Below, piece by piece: positions 52,362 through 59,553 of a stretch of DNA of 59,553 bases. The first letter of the stretch is position 1; the number at the start of each line of letters is the position of its first letter. Where the stretch lies: assembly GCA_018830135.1 (NCBI GenBank), contig JAHJTB010000410.1, positions 1-59,553 on the forward strand. The letters run 5' to 3'. Origin of the DNA: Pseudomonadota bacterium (lineage in GTDB: Bacteria; Desulfobacterota; Desulfarculia; Adiutricales; JAGVGV01). The notes beneath the pieces are model-generated. The model ran no database searches, was not told the DNA's origin, and saw nothing but the letters and a program-made list of their open reading frames with translations. The translations under genes and the position numbers were made by a program.

Positions 52362-53916
52362 TTCGCCGTCCGGTTCGGACGTCAAATACGAGCCTGAGTT
52401 CGAATCCCTGCAGGCCGAAATCGACAAGATGTCCATCGCCACGACGGGAGGGGGCGGCATCGACTGGAATGTCGTCCTCAACCTGAGCCAGACCATTCTG
52501 GCGGGAAAAAGCAAGGACCTGCTGGTGGCCTGCTATCTCGGGGCGAGCCTGGTCGCAACCCGAGAGGCCGAGGGACTCTCGGACGGCCTCAAGATACTCA
52601 AGGACCTGGTAGACAATTTCTGGGACACCCTCTTCCCGCCCAAGAAACGGATGCGGGGGCGTTTGAACGCGGTCCAGTGGTTTCTGGACCGGGTCGAGTC
52701 CTGGCTGCAGAGCTACGATGGAGGCCCGCTGCCTCCGGCGGCCGTGGCCGCCGTCCGGGACGACTTCAATGCCTTCGACTCCTCGCTTTCCGAAAAAACG
52801 GACGACGCGCCGGCCATCTCCCGCGTCCTCAGCTATCTCGACCGGCTACCTGTCCAGGATGCGCCCGATGCCGGACCGGCCCCTGACGATCCGGCGGCGC
52901 CCGCCCCGACGCCGACCGCCGTCCCGGCGGACCAGCCTGCTTCGGGTCCGCCCCCTGCGTCAACCGCCGCCCCGAGACCCGCGGCGGCTCCGGCCGGCCC
53001 CGTCCGGTCCGCCCAGGACGCCACCCAGACCCTGGACTCGGCCCTGGACCAGATGGTGGCCGCCTCGGACTTCATGATGCAGCAGGACCTGGCCAACCCG
53101 ATTGCCTATCGGGCCACCCGTTTGGCCGCCTGGATGACCCTGGACCGGCTGCCGATGTCCGACGGCAACCAAACGCCCCTGCCGCCGCCGGAGGCCATGA
53201 TCCGGAGCGCCATTGAAGGCATGATTTCCGGGCGGGATTACGAGGGCGCCATCCGGGCCGCGGAAGGCCGGGTCCGGGAGTTTCTGTTCTGGATGGACCT
53301 CAGCCGCTTCACTGCCCAGGCCCTGGACGAAATGGGCGGGAAATACCAGGCCGCCTCCCAGGCGGTGACCGCGGAAACCGCCTATCTGGTCGGCCGCCTG
53401 CCGGGCATCGAAAACCTGACCTTTTCAGACGGCACGCCCTTCGCGGACAAGGAGACCCGAGCCTGGTTGCGGAACATCACCGGGGCCGGCCCGGCCGCCC
53501 CCACGGCTGGGGCCGGAGGCGGCGAAACCGAGGCCCGGGTGGCCGAGGCCTTCGGCCAGGCCTTGGCGCTGGCCAAGGACAAAAAGATGGCCGAAGCCCT
53601 CGAAACACTCCAGGCGGGCCTGGTCGGAAGCGGTTCCGGTCGAGCCAATATGATCTGGCGCCTGGCCCTGATCCGCCTGCTGCTCGACGAGGCGCGATCC
53701 GATCTCGCCCGTCCTCACCTGGAAGTGATACTGGAGCGGCTGGAGACCCACCAACTGGAGGAATGGGACCCGGATATGGCCCTCGATGCCTTGAAGGCCG
53801 TTTATCTGGGTCTGTCCGAAGAAGAGGATGATGAAGCCAAGGCCGGCGCCCGAACCGTCCTGGGCCGGATTTCACGAATCCGGCCGGCCGAGGCCCTGGC
53901 CATGCTTAAGGGTTGA
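52321..53916 (+). CDS. tssA: T6SS cap protein TssA
   Basis: The 531-residue product has the ImpA_N-type N-terminal domain (MELLDLGKQPISNDSPSGSD, DNFWDTLFPPKKRMRGRLNA). A proline/alanine-rich linker spans about 185-240. The C-terminal helical domain ends LGRISRIRPAEALAMLKG, as in VasJ-type TssA proteins. TssA organises baseplate and tail assembly and may cap the sheath. Three in-frame ATGs lie within 10 nt; the third (52321) has the best spacing from AAAGG. It overlaps tagF by 41 nt. A promoter candidate and an inverted-repeat element separate it from tssB. Confidence 0.9.
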   Translation: MELLDLGKQPISNDSPSGSDVKYEPEFESLQAEIDKMSIATTGGGGIDWNVVLNLSQTILAGKSKDLLVACYLGASLVATREAEGLSDGLKILKDLVDNFWDTLFPPKKRMRGRLNAVQWFLDRVESWLQSYDGGPLPPAAVAAVRDDFNAFDSSLSEKTDDAPAISRVLSYLDRLPVQDAPDAGPAPDDPAAPAPTPTAVPADQPASGPPPASTAAPRPAAAPAGPVRSAQDATQTLDSALDQMVAASDFMMQQDLANPIAYRATRLAAWMTLDRLPMSDGNQTPLPPPEAMIRSAIEGMISGRDYEGAIRAAEGRVREFLFWMDLSRFTAQALDEMGGKYQAASQAVTAETAYLVGRLPGIENLTFSDGTPFADKETRAWLRNITGAGPAAPTAGAGGGETEARVAEAFGQALALAKDKKMAEALETLQAGLVGSGSGRANMIWRLALIRLLLDEARSDLARPHLEVILERLETHQLEEWDPDMALDALKAVYLGLSEEEDDEAKAGARTVLGRISRIRPAEALAMLKG

Positions 53917-53942
53917 TTGTATCAAGGTTCTTGGTCTATACT
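53913..53942 (+). promoter_or_regulatory. Candidate promoter for the tssB-C-hcp segment
   Basis: TTGATT at 53913, overlapping the tssA stop, and TATACT at 53937 are 18 nt apart. This is the same -35 and spacing as the promoters at 1713 and 3055. The tssB start is 400 nt further on. Confidence 0.4.
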
Positions 53943-54077
53943 GGTGGGAGACGCGGACCAGACCCGATTTTTTTCGAACTCGGGACGACCCTCCGGACGG
54001 TGATGGTGCGATTTTTTCACGAATGCCATTTTTCAAGTGTGGCACGGGACCATTCCGGCGAGGGAATCGCACGCCCA

Positions 54078-54260
54078 TTTAACCCGAATTTTGCAGTTGG
54101 ATTCGTAACGAGGCGTTGAAATGCATAGCGAAGCGCGAAGTTGGACCGGTTTCGGGCCCCAGGCGTATCACGGGATACGTCGAGGCGTAAAAGCGGGAAA
54201 CGAGCGTTGCAACACGCATTTCGGCGCCGCGGTGGAAGCCAACTGCAAAATCCGGGTTTA
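54078..54260. repeat. 183-bp inverted-repeat element (MITE- or REP-like) between tssA and tssB
   Basis: The left arm TTTAACCCGAATTTTGCAGT TGGATTC (54078-54104) is matched by the reverse complement of GAAGCCAACTGC AAAATCCGGGTTTA (54235-54260). The similarity continues inward through GTTGAAATGC and its partner near GCATTTCGGC, giving imperfect arms of about 45-50 bp. Inside is a small hairpin CGTATC-ACG-GGATACG. The element holds no plausible gene and lies in a 427-nt gap of the T6SS locus. A single related motif occurs at 20913-20940. Confidence 0.7.
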
Positions 54261-54343
54261 AGCATCCCCGCACGAGGTTTTGATATATCGAGTGCGATGG
54301 ATTTTATCAGTAAACTGGAAATTCAGACAAGGAGGACCAGCCA

Positions 54344-54841
54344 ATGGCCAAAGAAGGGTCGGTAGCACCCAAAGAGCGCGTCAACATCGTTTACAAGCCG
54401 GCGACCGGCGATGCCAAGGAAGAGGTGGAACTGCCTCTGAAGCTCCTGGTGTTGGGAGATTTTACGCAGAGGACAGACGAGCGCTCGGTTGAAGATCGGG
54501 AACCGATCAGTGTGGACAAGGATAATTTCAACGAAGTGCTCAAGGCCCAGGACCTGGAACTCAAGCTCAGCGTGCCCAATAAGCTGGCCGAACCCAAGGA
54601 AGGCGAAGAGGGGGAGCAGTTGGGAGTCGACCTCAAGTTCCAGAGCCTGAAAGACTTCGAGCCGGACCAGATCGTCAAGAAGGTGCCGGAACTGGCCAAG
54701 CTCATGGAGCTTCGCGAGGCGCTCAAGGCGGTCAAGGGCCCCCTGGGTAATGTTCCGGAGTTTAGAAAAAAGGTGCAGGAACTGATTTCCGACGAAGATG
54801 CGCGCGGGCGCCTGCTCAAGGAACTCGGGCTTGAAGGTTGA
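54344..54841 (+). CDS. tssB: T6SS contractile sheath small subunit TssB
   Basis: The 165-residue product has the VipA/TssB features: RVNIVYKPATGDAKEEVELP, LKLLVLGDFTQRTDERSVED, and FQSLKDFEPDQIVKKVPELA. TssB and TssC polymerise into the contractile sheath. AAGGAGG lies about 9 nt upstream of the ATG. It is 12 nt before tssC and follows the inverted-repeat element by 83 nt. Confidence 0.97.
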   Translation: MAKEGSVAPKERVNIVYKPATGDAKEEVELPLKLLVLGDFTQRTDERSVEDREPISVDKDNFNEVLKAQDLELKLSVPNKLAEPKEGEEGEQLGVDLKFQSLKDFEPDQIVKKVPELAKLMELREALKAVKGPLGNVPEFRKKVQELISDEDARGRLLKELGLEG

Positions 54842-54852
54842 GGAGGAAGGAA

Positions 54853-56340
54853 ATGGCAGAGGAACAACAAGAACAGACTCAACAGCCGGCAGCGGTTGCT
54901 GAAGGGGAAGAGTCCCTTCTGGACCAGATCGTTCAGGCCACCCGGCTCAGACCGACCGATGAGACCTACGACCTGGCCAAGGCCGGCGTCCAGGCCTTTA
55001 TCGATGAAATGCTCAAGCCGGGCCGGGCCGGAGAAAAGGCCTCATCTCAGATCGTGGATGAAATGCTCGCCAACATCGACCAGAGGTTGAGCGCTCAGGT
55101 CAGCTCCATTCTCCACGACAACGAGTTCCAGAAGCTCGAGTCCACCTGGCGTTCGCTCAAGTTTCTGATCGACCGGACCGATTTCAGGGAAAACATCAAG
55201 GTCTCCCTGATGAACGTCGCCAAACAGGACCTGCTCGATGATTTCGAGGACGCGCCCGAGGTGCCCAAGTCCGGTTTGTACCGCACGGTGTACTCGGCCG
55301 AGTACGGCCAGTTCGGCGGCCAGCCTTTCGGCGCCATGATCGCCAACTACGACTTCGGCCCCGGGCCCCAGGACATGAAGCTGCTCGGGTACGTGGCCTC
55401 GGTTTCAGCCATGGCCCACGCGCCATTCATCTCCGCGGCCAGTCCTCAGTTTTTCGGGGTGGACTCCTTTCAGGAACTTCCCGGCCTCAAGGACCTCAAA
55501 TCCATTTTTGAGATGCCCCAGTACACCAAATGGCAGTCGTTCCGTGAATCCGAGGACTCCCGGTACGTGGGCCTGACAGTGCCCAAGTTCCTGCTCCGCC
55601 TGCCCTACGGCCCGGACACCCAGCCGGCCAAATCCTTCAATTACAAGGAGGATGTTGTCACCGGCGACACGGACTTCTGCTGGGGCAACACCGCCTTCGC
55701 CTTTGCCAGTCGCCTGACGGACAGCTTCGCCAAGTACCGCTGGTGCGCCAACATCATCGGCCCCCAGGGCGGCGGCGCCGTGGAAGACCTGCCCCTGTAT
55801 CAGTACGAGGCCATGGGCGCCATCCAGACCAAGATACCGACCCAGGTCCTCATTACCGAACGGCGCGAGTTCGAGCTGGCCGAAGAGGGCTTCATCGCCC
55901 TGACCATGCGCAAGGGCAGCGACAACGCGGCCTTTTTCTCGGCCAACTCCTGCCAGAAGCCCAAGTTCTTCGGAATCAGCAAGGAGGGCAAGGAGGCGGA
56001 ACTGAACTACAAGCTGGGCACCCAGTTGCCCTACATGATGATCATCAACCGCCTGGCCCATTACATCAAGGTCATCCAACGGGAAAACATCGGGACGTGG
56101 AAGGAACGCGGCGATCTGGAGAACGAGTTGAACAAATGGATCAGCCAGTACGTGGCCGACCAGGAAAACCCCTCGGCCGCGGTCCGCAGCCGCAAACCGC
56201 TCAGAAAAGCACAAATCGATGTCAGCGATGTCGAGGGAGAACCCGGTTGGTACAGCGTTTCCATGAAGGTCCGTCCCCACTTCAAGTACATGGGGGCCTC
56301 CTTCACCTTGTCCCTGGTGGGCAAACTCGACAAATCCTAA
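54853..56340 (+). CDS. tssC: T6SS contractile sheath large subunit TssC
   Basis: The 495-residue product is a typical VipB/TssC protein: EFQKLESTWRSLKFLIDRTD, GQPFGAMIANYDFGPGPQDM, DSRYVGLTVPKFLLRLPYGP, FCWGNTAFAFASRLTDSFAK, and the ending MGASFTLSLVGKLDKS. The ATG at 54853 is preceded by GAGGAGGAAGGAA; a TTG five codons upstream is unlikely. It forms the sheath with TssB and is cytoplasmic. No disruption was seen. Confidence 0.98.
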   Translation: MAEEQQEQTQQPAAVAEGEESLLDQIVQATRLRPTDETYDLAKAGVQAFIDEMLKPGRAGEKASSQIVDEMLANIDQRLSAQVSSILHDNEFQKLESTWRSLKFLIDRTDFRENIKVSLMNVAKQDLLDDFEDAPEVPKSGLYRTVYSAEYGQFGGQPFGAMIANYDFGPGPQDMKLLGYVASVSAMAHAPFISAASPQFFGVDSFQELPGLKDLKSIFEMPQYTKWQSFRESEDSRYVGLTVPKFLLRLPYGPDTQPAKSFNYKEDVVTGDTDFCWGNTAFAFASRLTDSFAKYRWCANIIGPQGGGAVEDLPLYQYEAMGAIQTKIPTQVLITERREFELAEEGFIALTMRKGSDNAAFFSANSCQKPKFFGISKEGKEAELNYKLGTQLPYMMIINRLAHYIKVIQRENIGTWKERGDLENELNKWISQYVADQENPSAAVRSRKPLRKAQIDVSDVEGEPGWYSVSMKVRPHFKYMGASFTLSLVGKLDKS

Positions 56341-56461
56341 GCGTGGTCATGTCTGCCCGGAGACCGCCAGGCGACCTCCGGGGCGTGTACCAAACAACCG
56401 TTCAAACAGTCTGAGAAGTGTGTAACAACCAACCCGTTCAAAAAAGAGGAGGATGTTTGCC

Positions 56462-56950
56462 ATGCCAATGACAGGTTATCTGACGCTGGAAGGTACCAAC
56501 CAGGGGAAGATCGAGGGCGACTGCACCCAGAAGGGCCGCGAGAAGATGATTCTCGTGTACGCCATCGATCACGGGGTGGAGATTCCCCGCGACAAACTGA
56601 CCGGACTTCCGACCGGTCAGCGGATTCACAAGCCTTTCACCATCACCAAGCATGTGGACCCGGCCTCGCCCCTGCTGTATCAAGCCTGCACCTCGGGCGA
56701 GCAGATGAAGAAATGGCAGATCGACTACTACCATATCAACGATAAGGGCCAGGAGGAACTCTACTTCCAGGTCCTGTTGGAGTCGGCCATCGTGGTCAGC
56801 ATGCATCACTACAAACCCATGGCCTTCCTCGAGGAGAACAAGCCCTACCACGACATGGAGGAGGTCTCCTTTACCTACGAGAAGATCACCTGGTCGCACA
56901 AGACGGCCAACAAGGAAGCGGTTGACGACTGGAAAGAGCCGAAGGCATAG
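56462..56950 (+). CDS. hcp: T6SS tube protein Hcp (TssD)
   Basis: The 162-residue product has Hcp features: MPMTGYLTLEGTNQGKIEGD, TGQRIHKPFTITKHVDPASP, QACTSGEQMKKWQIDYYHIN and EEVSFTYEKITWSHKTANK. Hcp hexamers stack into the inner tube that is expelled. The ATG at 56462 is 9 nt after GAGGAGG; another ATG nine nt earlier would touch the ribosome-binding site. A 121-nt gap from tssC may allow separate, stronger expression, though no clear promoter was found. Confidence 0.97.
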   Translation: MPMTGYLTLEGTNQGKIEGDCTQKGREKMILVYAIDHGVEIPRDKLTGLPTGQRIHKPFTITKHVDPASPLLYQACTSGEQMKKWQIDYYHINDKGQEELYFQVLLESAIVVSMHHYKPMAFLEENKPYHDMEEVSFTYEKITWSHKTANKEAVDDWKEPKA

Positions 56951-57036
56951 TCTTTTCAACCCGACCAGCAATCGCTTCGAGCGGTCCGGACACGGGCCGC
57001 TCGAAGCGTGCTTGCGCCTGAAAAATCGAGGGGTTT

Positions 57037-57456
57037 ATGCCCAACGAAAGACTTCTGGAAAGACTCCGCCGGACCGAGGACAACCCGGGCTATCGCGGCG
57101 CCACCGACCCCAACCGCATCATCAGTTCCGTCATGCTGCAACTCCAAAAAATCCTGAACACCCGGCAAGGCAGCGCGCCCATCGCCGACGACTATGGCGT
57201 GCCCGACTTCACCGACCTGGCCTCGACCTTTTCCACCGAATCGGTCCGTGACCTGGGCCGGTCCATCAAGCAGGTCATCACCAAGTACGAGCCCCGTCTC
57301 TCGAATGTGCGAGTGGAACCCGACCCCAAGGGGGAGGATGTCCTTCAACTCCACTTCAAAATAGAAGGCAAGCTGATCATGGAAAACAACGTGGACTTCC
57401 CGGTCGTCTTCGAAACGGTCGTCGACCCGGACGGCCGCATCCAGGTCAGGGACTAA
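57037..57456 (+). CDS. tssE: T6SS baseplate protein TssE (gp25-like)
   Basis: The 139-residue product has a phage gp25/GPW-like fold: IISSVMLQLQKILNTRQGSA, DDYGVPDFTDLASTFSTESV and IKQVITKYEPRLSNVRVEPD, which includes the conserved YEPRL motif. TssE is part of the wedge of the baseplate and starts sheath assembly. GAGGGG precedes the ATG. The following tssF GTG starts 3 nt past the stop. Confidence 0.96.
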   Translation: MPNERLLERLRRTEDNPGYRGATDPNRIISSVMLQLQKILNTRQGSAPIADDYGVPDFTDLASTFSTESVRDLGRSIKQVITKYEPRLSNVRVEPDPKGEDVLQLHFKIEGKLIMENNVDFPVVFETVVDPDGRIQVRD

Positions 57457-57459
57457 CCC

Positions 57460-59193
57460 GTGATCAATCGCTACTATCAACTGGAACTGTCGCATTTGAG
57501 GGAACTGGCCGTCGAGTTCTCCCAGGCCCATCCGGCCCTGGCCCCCATGCTCAGCGGCACGACCCAGGACCCGGACGTCGAGCGCCTGCTGGAAGGAACG
57601 GCCTTTCTGACCGGCCAGGTCAGGCAGAAGCTCGACGACGAGTTTCCCGAGGTCGTCCACGGCTTGATGCGCCTGATCTTCCCCCACTATCTCCGGCCGA
57701 TACCGGCCTCGACCACCATCGTTTTCAAGCCCAAGGCCAGCCTGAAGGAATCCATTCGCATTCCCGCGGGCACCGCCCTGGCCTCCGTTCCCGTGGAAGG
57801 GACCAAATGTCCCTTCCGGACCTGCTACGACGTCGAACTGCACCCTCTGAAAATCACCGGCGCGGCCATGCGCCAGCAGCCGGGCCAACCGGCCACGATC
57901 ACCCTGAACTTCGAAATGACCGGTTTTCCCCTTTCGGCCTGGAAGGCGGACAGCCTGCGCCTTCATATTGGCGGCGGTTACGCCGATGCGGCCAACCTGT
58001 ACTACCTTTTTTTCCAACATGTTCGAAGCGTGACCCTGTCGCCGTCGGAAGGGGGTTCATCGATCATCCTGCCCCCTCAGGCCATCCGTCCCGTGGGCAT
58101 GGCCAACGATGAAGGGCTCTTTCCCTACCCCCCCCAGTCCTTCCCCGGCTATCGGATCATCCAGGAATACTTCATTCTGCCCGAGAAATTCCTCTATATC
58201 GATATCACCGGTCTCGAAGCCTGGCAGGACCGGGGACCGGGGACCGGTTTCAAGCTGGTTTTCGAACTGCGGCAGCCGCCCTCATCCATAAGCCAGGTCA
58301 AACAGGAACAGTTCGTTCTCTTTGCCACGCCCGCGGTCAATCTCTTTCCCTTCGATGGCGACCCGATCAGCCTGGACCATCGCCAGCCCGAGTACCGGGT
58401 CGTCCCCTCGGGCGGGGACCCGACCCACCACCAGGTCTATTCCGTGGAAAGGGTCATCGGTCTGGCCCCCGGGACCGTGCAGAAGCGGGCCTACGCCCCT
58501 TTCGAGCTGTTCACGCCCCAGGACCAGGCCGTGCCCGTGTATTTCGTCAACGCCAAGCCTTCGGCTACCCGGCCCGACGCCGAACTGTTCATCTCCGTGG
58601 CCTATCCCCCTCAGGCCGGCGCGCCGACCCCGGAAACCCTGTCCATCCAGCTCATGTGCACCAACGCCCTGCTCCCGGAGCGGCTCAAGGTCGGCGACAT
58701 CAACCAGCCCACCAGCACCTCGCCGGAGCTGGCCGAATTCACAAACATCCGACAGCCCACGGCCACGGTCCAGCCCCCGCTGGGGCGGAACCTGCTGTGG
58801 CGTTTTCTGTCCCATTTGTCCCTCAACCTCCTGTCCCTGGCCGACAGCGACAACCTGAAGGCCCTTTTACGGCTCTATATCTTTCCCGAGGGACGGGACC
58901 GGGCCGCCATCCTGGCCAATGAAAAACGCGTGGAGGGAATCTCCTCCCTCGAGATTCATACCGTCAACCGCCTGGTCAACGGTCTGATCATGCGGGGTCA
59001 GGAGATTCATCTCGGCCTGAGCCCGGACAACTTCGCCAGCCGGGGAGACATGTTTCTCTTCGGCAGCATTATGGACCACTTTTTGGGAACGTACGCCAGT
59101 ATCAACTGTTTCACCCGTCTGAAGGTGAAAGACGCGCTTTCCGGAGATATTTACGAATGGCCCGTCCGGGTAGGGGACCGACCGCTGATCTGA
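57460..59193 (+). CDS. tssF: T6SS baseplate protein TssF
   Basis: The 577-residue product has the VasA/ImpG layout: INRYYQLELSHLRELAVEFS, DPDVERLLEGTAFLTGQVRQ, KLDDEFPEVVHGLMRLIFPH, then ASTTIVFKPKASLKESIRIP, and near the C-terminus NRLVNGLIMRGQEIHLGLSP and FLFGSIMDHFLGTYASINCF. TssF forms the baseplate wedge with TssG, TssE and TssK. The GTG start is 3 nt after tssE; the C-terminal end overlaps tssG by 37 nt. Confidence 0.97.
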   Translation: MINRYYQLELSHLRELAVEFSQAHPALAPMLSGTTQDPDVERLLEGTAFLTGQVRQKLDDEFPEVVHGLMRLIFPHYLRPIPASTTIVFKPKASLKESIRIPAGTALASVPVEGTKCPFRTCYDVELHPLKITGAAMRQQPGQPATITLNFEMTGFPLSAWKADSLRLHIGGGYADAANLYYLFFQHVRSVTLSPSEGGSSIILPPQAIRPVGMANDEGLFPYPPQSFPGYRIIQEYFILPEKFLYIDITGLEAWQDRGPGTGFKLVFELRQPPSSISQVKQEQFVLFATPAVNLFPFDGDPISLDHRQPEYRVVPSGGDPTHHQVYSVERVIGLAPGTVQKRAYAPFELFTPQDQAVPVYFVNAKPSATRPDAELFISVAYPPQAGAPTPETLSIQLMCTNALLPERLKVGDINQPTSTSPELAEFTNIRQPTATVQPPLGRNLLWRFLSHLSLNLLSLADSDNLKALLRLYIFPEGRDRAAILANEKRVEGISSLEIHTVNRLVNGLIMRGQEIHLGLSPDNFASRGDMFLFGSIMDHFLGTYASINCFTRLKVKDALSGDIYEWPVRVGDRPLI

Positions 59194-59553
59194 AGCGGGA
59201 CCTGTTCAAAAACACCAAGGCCTACTCCTTTTTTCAGGCCGTCAGACTGCTGCGCTTCTATCGGGGGCAGAAGTGGGACGTTTCCGAGGAGGAGTTCCTC
59301 GAACACCGAATCCGGGTCCGGCCCCTGGTCTCCCTGGGCTTTCCGGAAACCGACATTTACAAGATCGAGGAAAAACGGATCGGCCAGACCATCCGCTACA
59401 TCCTTACGGCCACCTTTCTGGGACTTTACGGTCCCGGATCGCCCATGCCCAGCCATTACACGGAGGACCTGCTCGACGAAGCCTCCCACGACCGGACCGT
59501 GACCCGGGACTTCCTGGACGTCTTCAGCGATCCCTTCTATCGCCTTTTTTTCC
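59157..59553 (+). CDS. tssG: T6SS baseplate protein TssG (3' end outside window)
   Basis: About 132 residues are visible before the window ends. DLFKNTKAYSFFQAVRLLRF near the start and ATFLGLYGPGSPMPSHYTED then LLDEASHDRTV match VasB/ImpH proteins, as does DFLDVFSDPFYRLFF at the edge. The ATG at 59157 overlaps the tssF end by 37 nt. TssG pairs with TssF in the baseplate wedge. The rest of the locus (expected clpV, vgrG, effector genes) would lie beyond this edge. Confidence 0.92.
   Translation, partial: MARPGRGPTADLKRDLFKNTKAYSFFQAVRLLRFYRGQKWDVSEEEFLEHRIRVRPLVSLGFPETDIYKIEEKRIGQTIRYILTATFLGLYGPGSPMPSHYTEDLLDEASHDRTVTRDFLDVFSDPFYRLFF

Noticed and set aside
54040-54062. TGGCAC-like sequence as a possible sigma-54 site in the T6SS gap
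   Set aside because: TGGCAC is present but the expected TTGC-type -12 element is missing at the right distance.
54017-54265. Short minus-strand frames in the gap before tssB
   Set aside because: They fall on the inverted-repeat element, and similar peptides arise in several frames because of the symmetry; no ribosome-binding site.
1-59553. CRISPR arrays, insertion-sequence transposases, phage integrases, rRNA genes
   Set aside because: No regularly spaced direct repeats and no transposase, integrase or rRNA signature were found in the window.

Overview
This is a GC-rich (roughly 60-65 % by eye), densely packed bacterial chromosome segment. The gene set points to an anaerobic or facultatively anaerobic deltaproteobacterium (Desulfobacterota-like): a periplasmic NiFe hydrogenase with its own maturation protease, an HTH-like protein with ferredoxin domains, several acyl-CoA enzymes, an orphan AmmeMemoRadiSam radical SAM enzyme, many two-component proteins without DNA-binding outputs, and a type VI secretion system (T6SS). 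The taxonomic guess is inference; no rRNA or tRNA gene was seen.

Layout. 1-6.4 kb: the end of an outer-membrane barrel gene, an acyl-CoA dehydrogenase, a cysteine-rich Fe-S protein, a ThDP enzyme and an acyl-CoA carboxylase carboxyltransferase subunit, closed by a terminator shared with a convergent acyl-CoA ligase (6.4-8.0 kb). 8.25-12.6 kb: ilvD, a methyltransferase, amrS and radC, all on the plus strand. 12.8-15.7 kb: a CheX-like protein, a PAS histidine kinase and a REC-TPR protein. 15.8-20.9 kb: an orotate phosphoribosyltransferase-like gene and a partner of unknown function, two SDRs, an acyl-CoA dehydrogenase broken by an apparent -1 frameshift, and an MBL hydrolase. 21.3-24.6 kb: a 1072-residue RND transporter fused to a cyclic-nucleotide-binding domain and a degenerate GGDEF domain. 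24.9-29.1 kb: NiFe hydrogenase small and large subunits and protease, with a convergent DmeF-type metal exporter.

29.1-33.2 kb is an accessory region. An AT-richer TetR/DUF4405/ferredoxin cassette carries matching palindromic operators. It is flanked on one side by a remnant of a nitroreductase-like gene and on the other by the intact copy, which sits in its own TetR operon. 33.4-36.5 kb: hisS and aspS. 36.8-42.7 kb: two histidine kinases and three stand-alone receiver proteins around a DASS-family anion transporter with an unusual insertion. 42.95-44.9 kb: a ThiS/MoaD-like sulfur carrier with its E1-like enzyme, then an orphan solute-binding protein.

45.2 kb to the end: a T6SS locus in the order tssJ-K-L-M-tagF-tssA, a 183-bp inverted-repeat element, then tssB-C-hcp-tssE-F-G, with tssG cut by the window edge. 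ClpV, VgrG and effectors are not in view. The inverted-repeat element shares a 27-28 bp motif with a site upstream of the RND fusion gene, so a dispersed repeat family is likely. The strongest candidates for something not previously described are the RND-CNB-GGDEF fusion with a retained c-di-GMP inhibitory site, the transporter-centred phosphorelay cluster, and the dispersed repeat.
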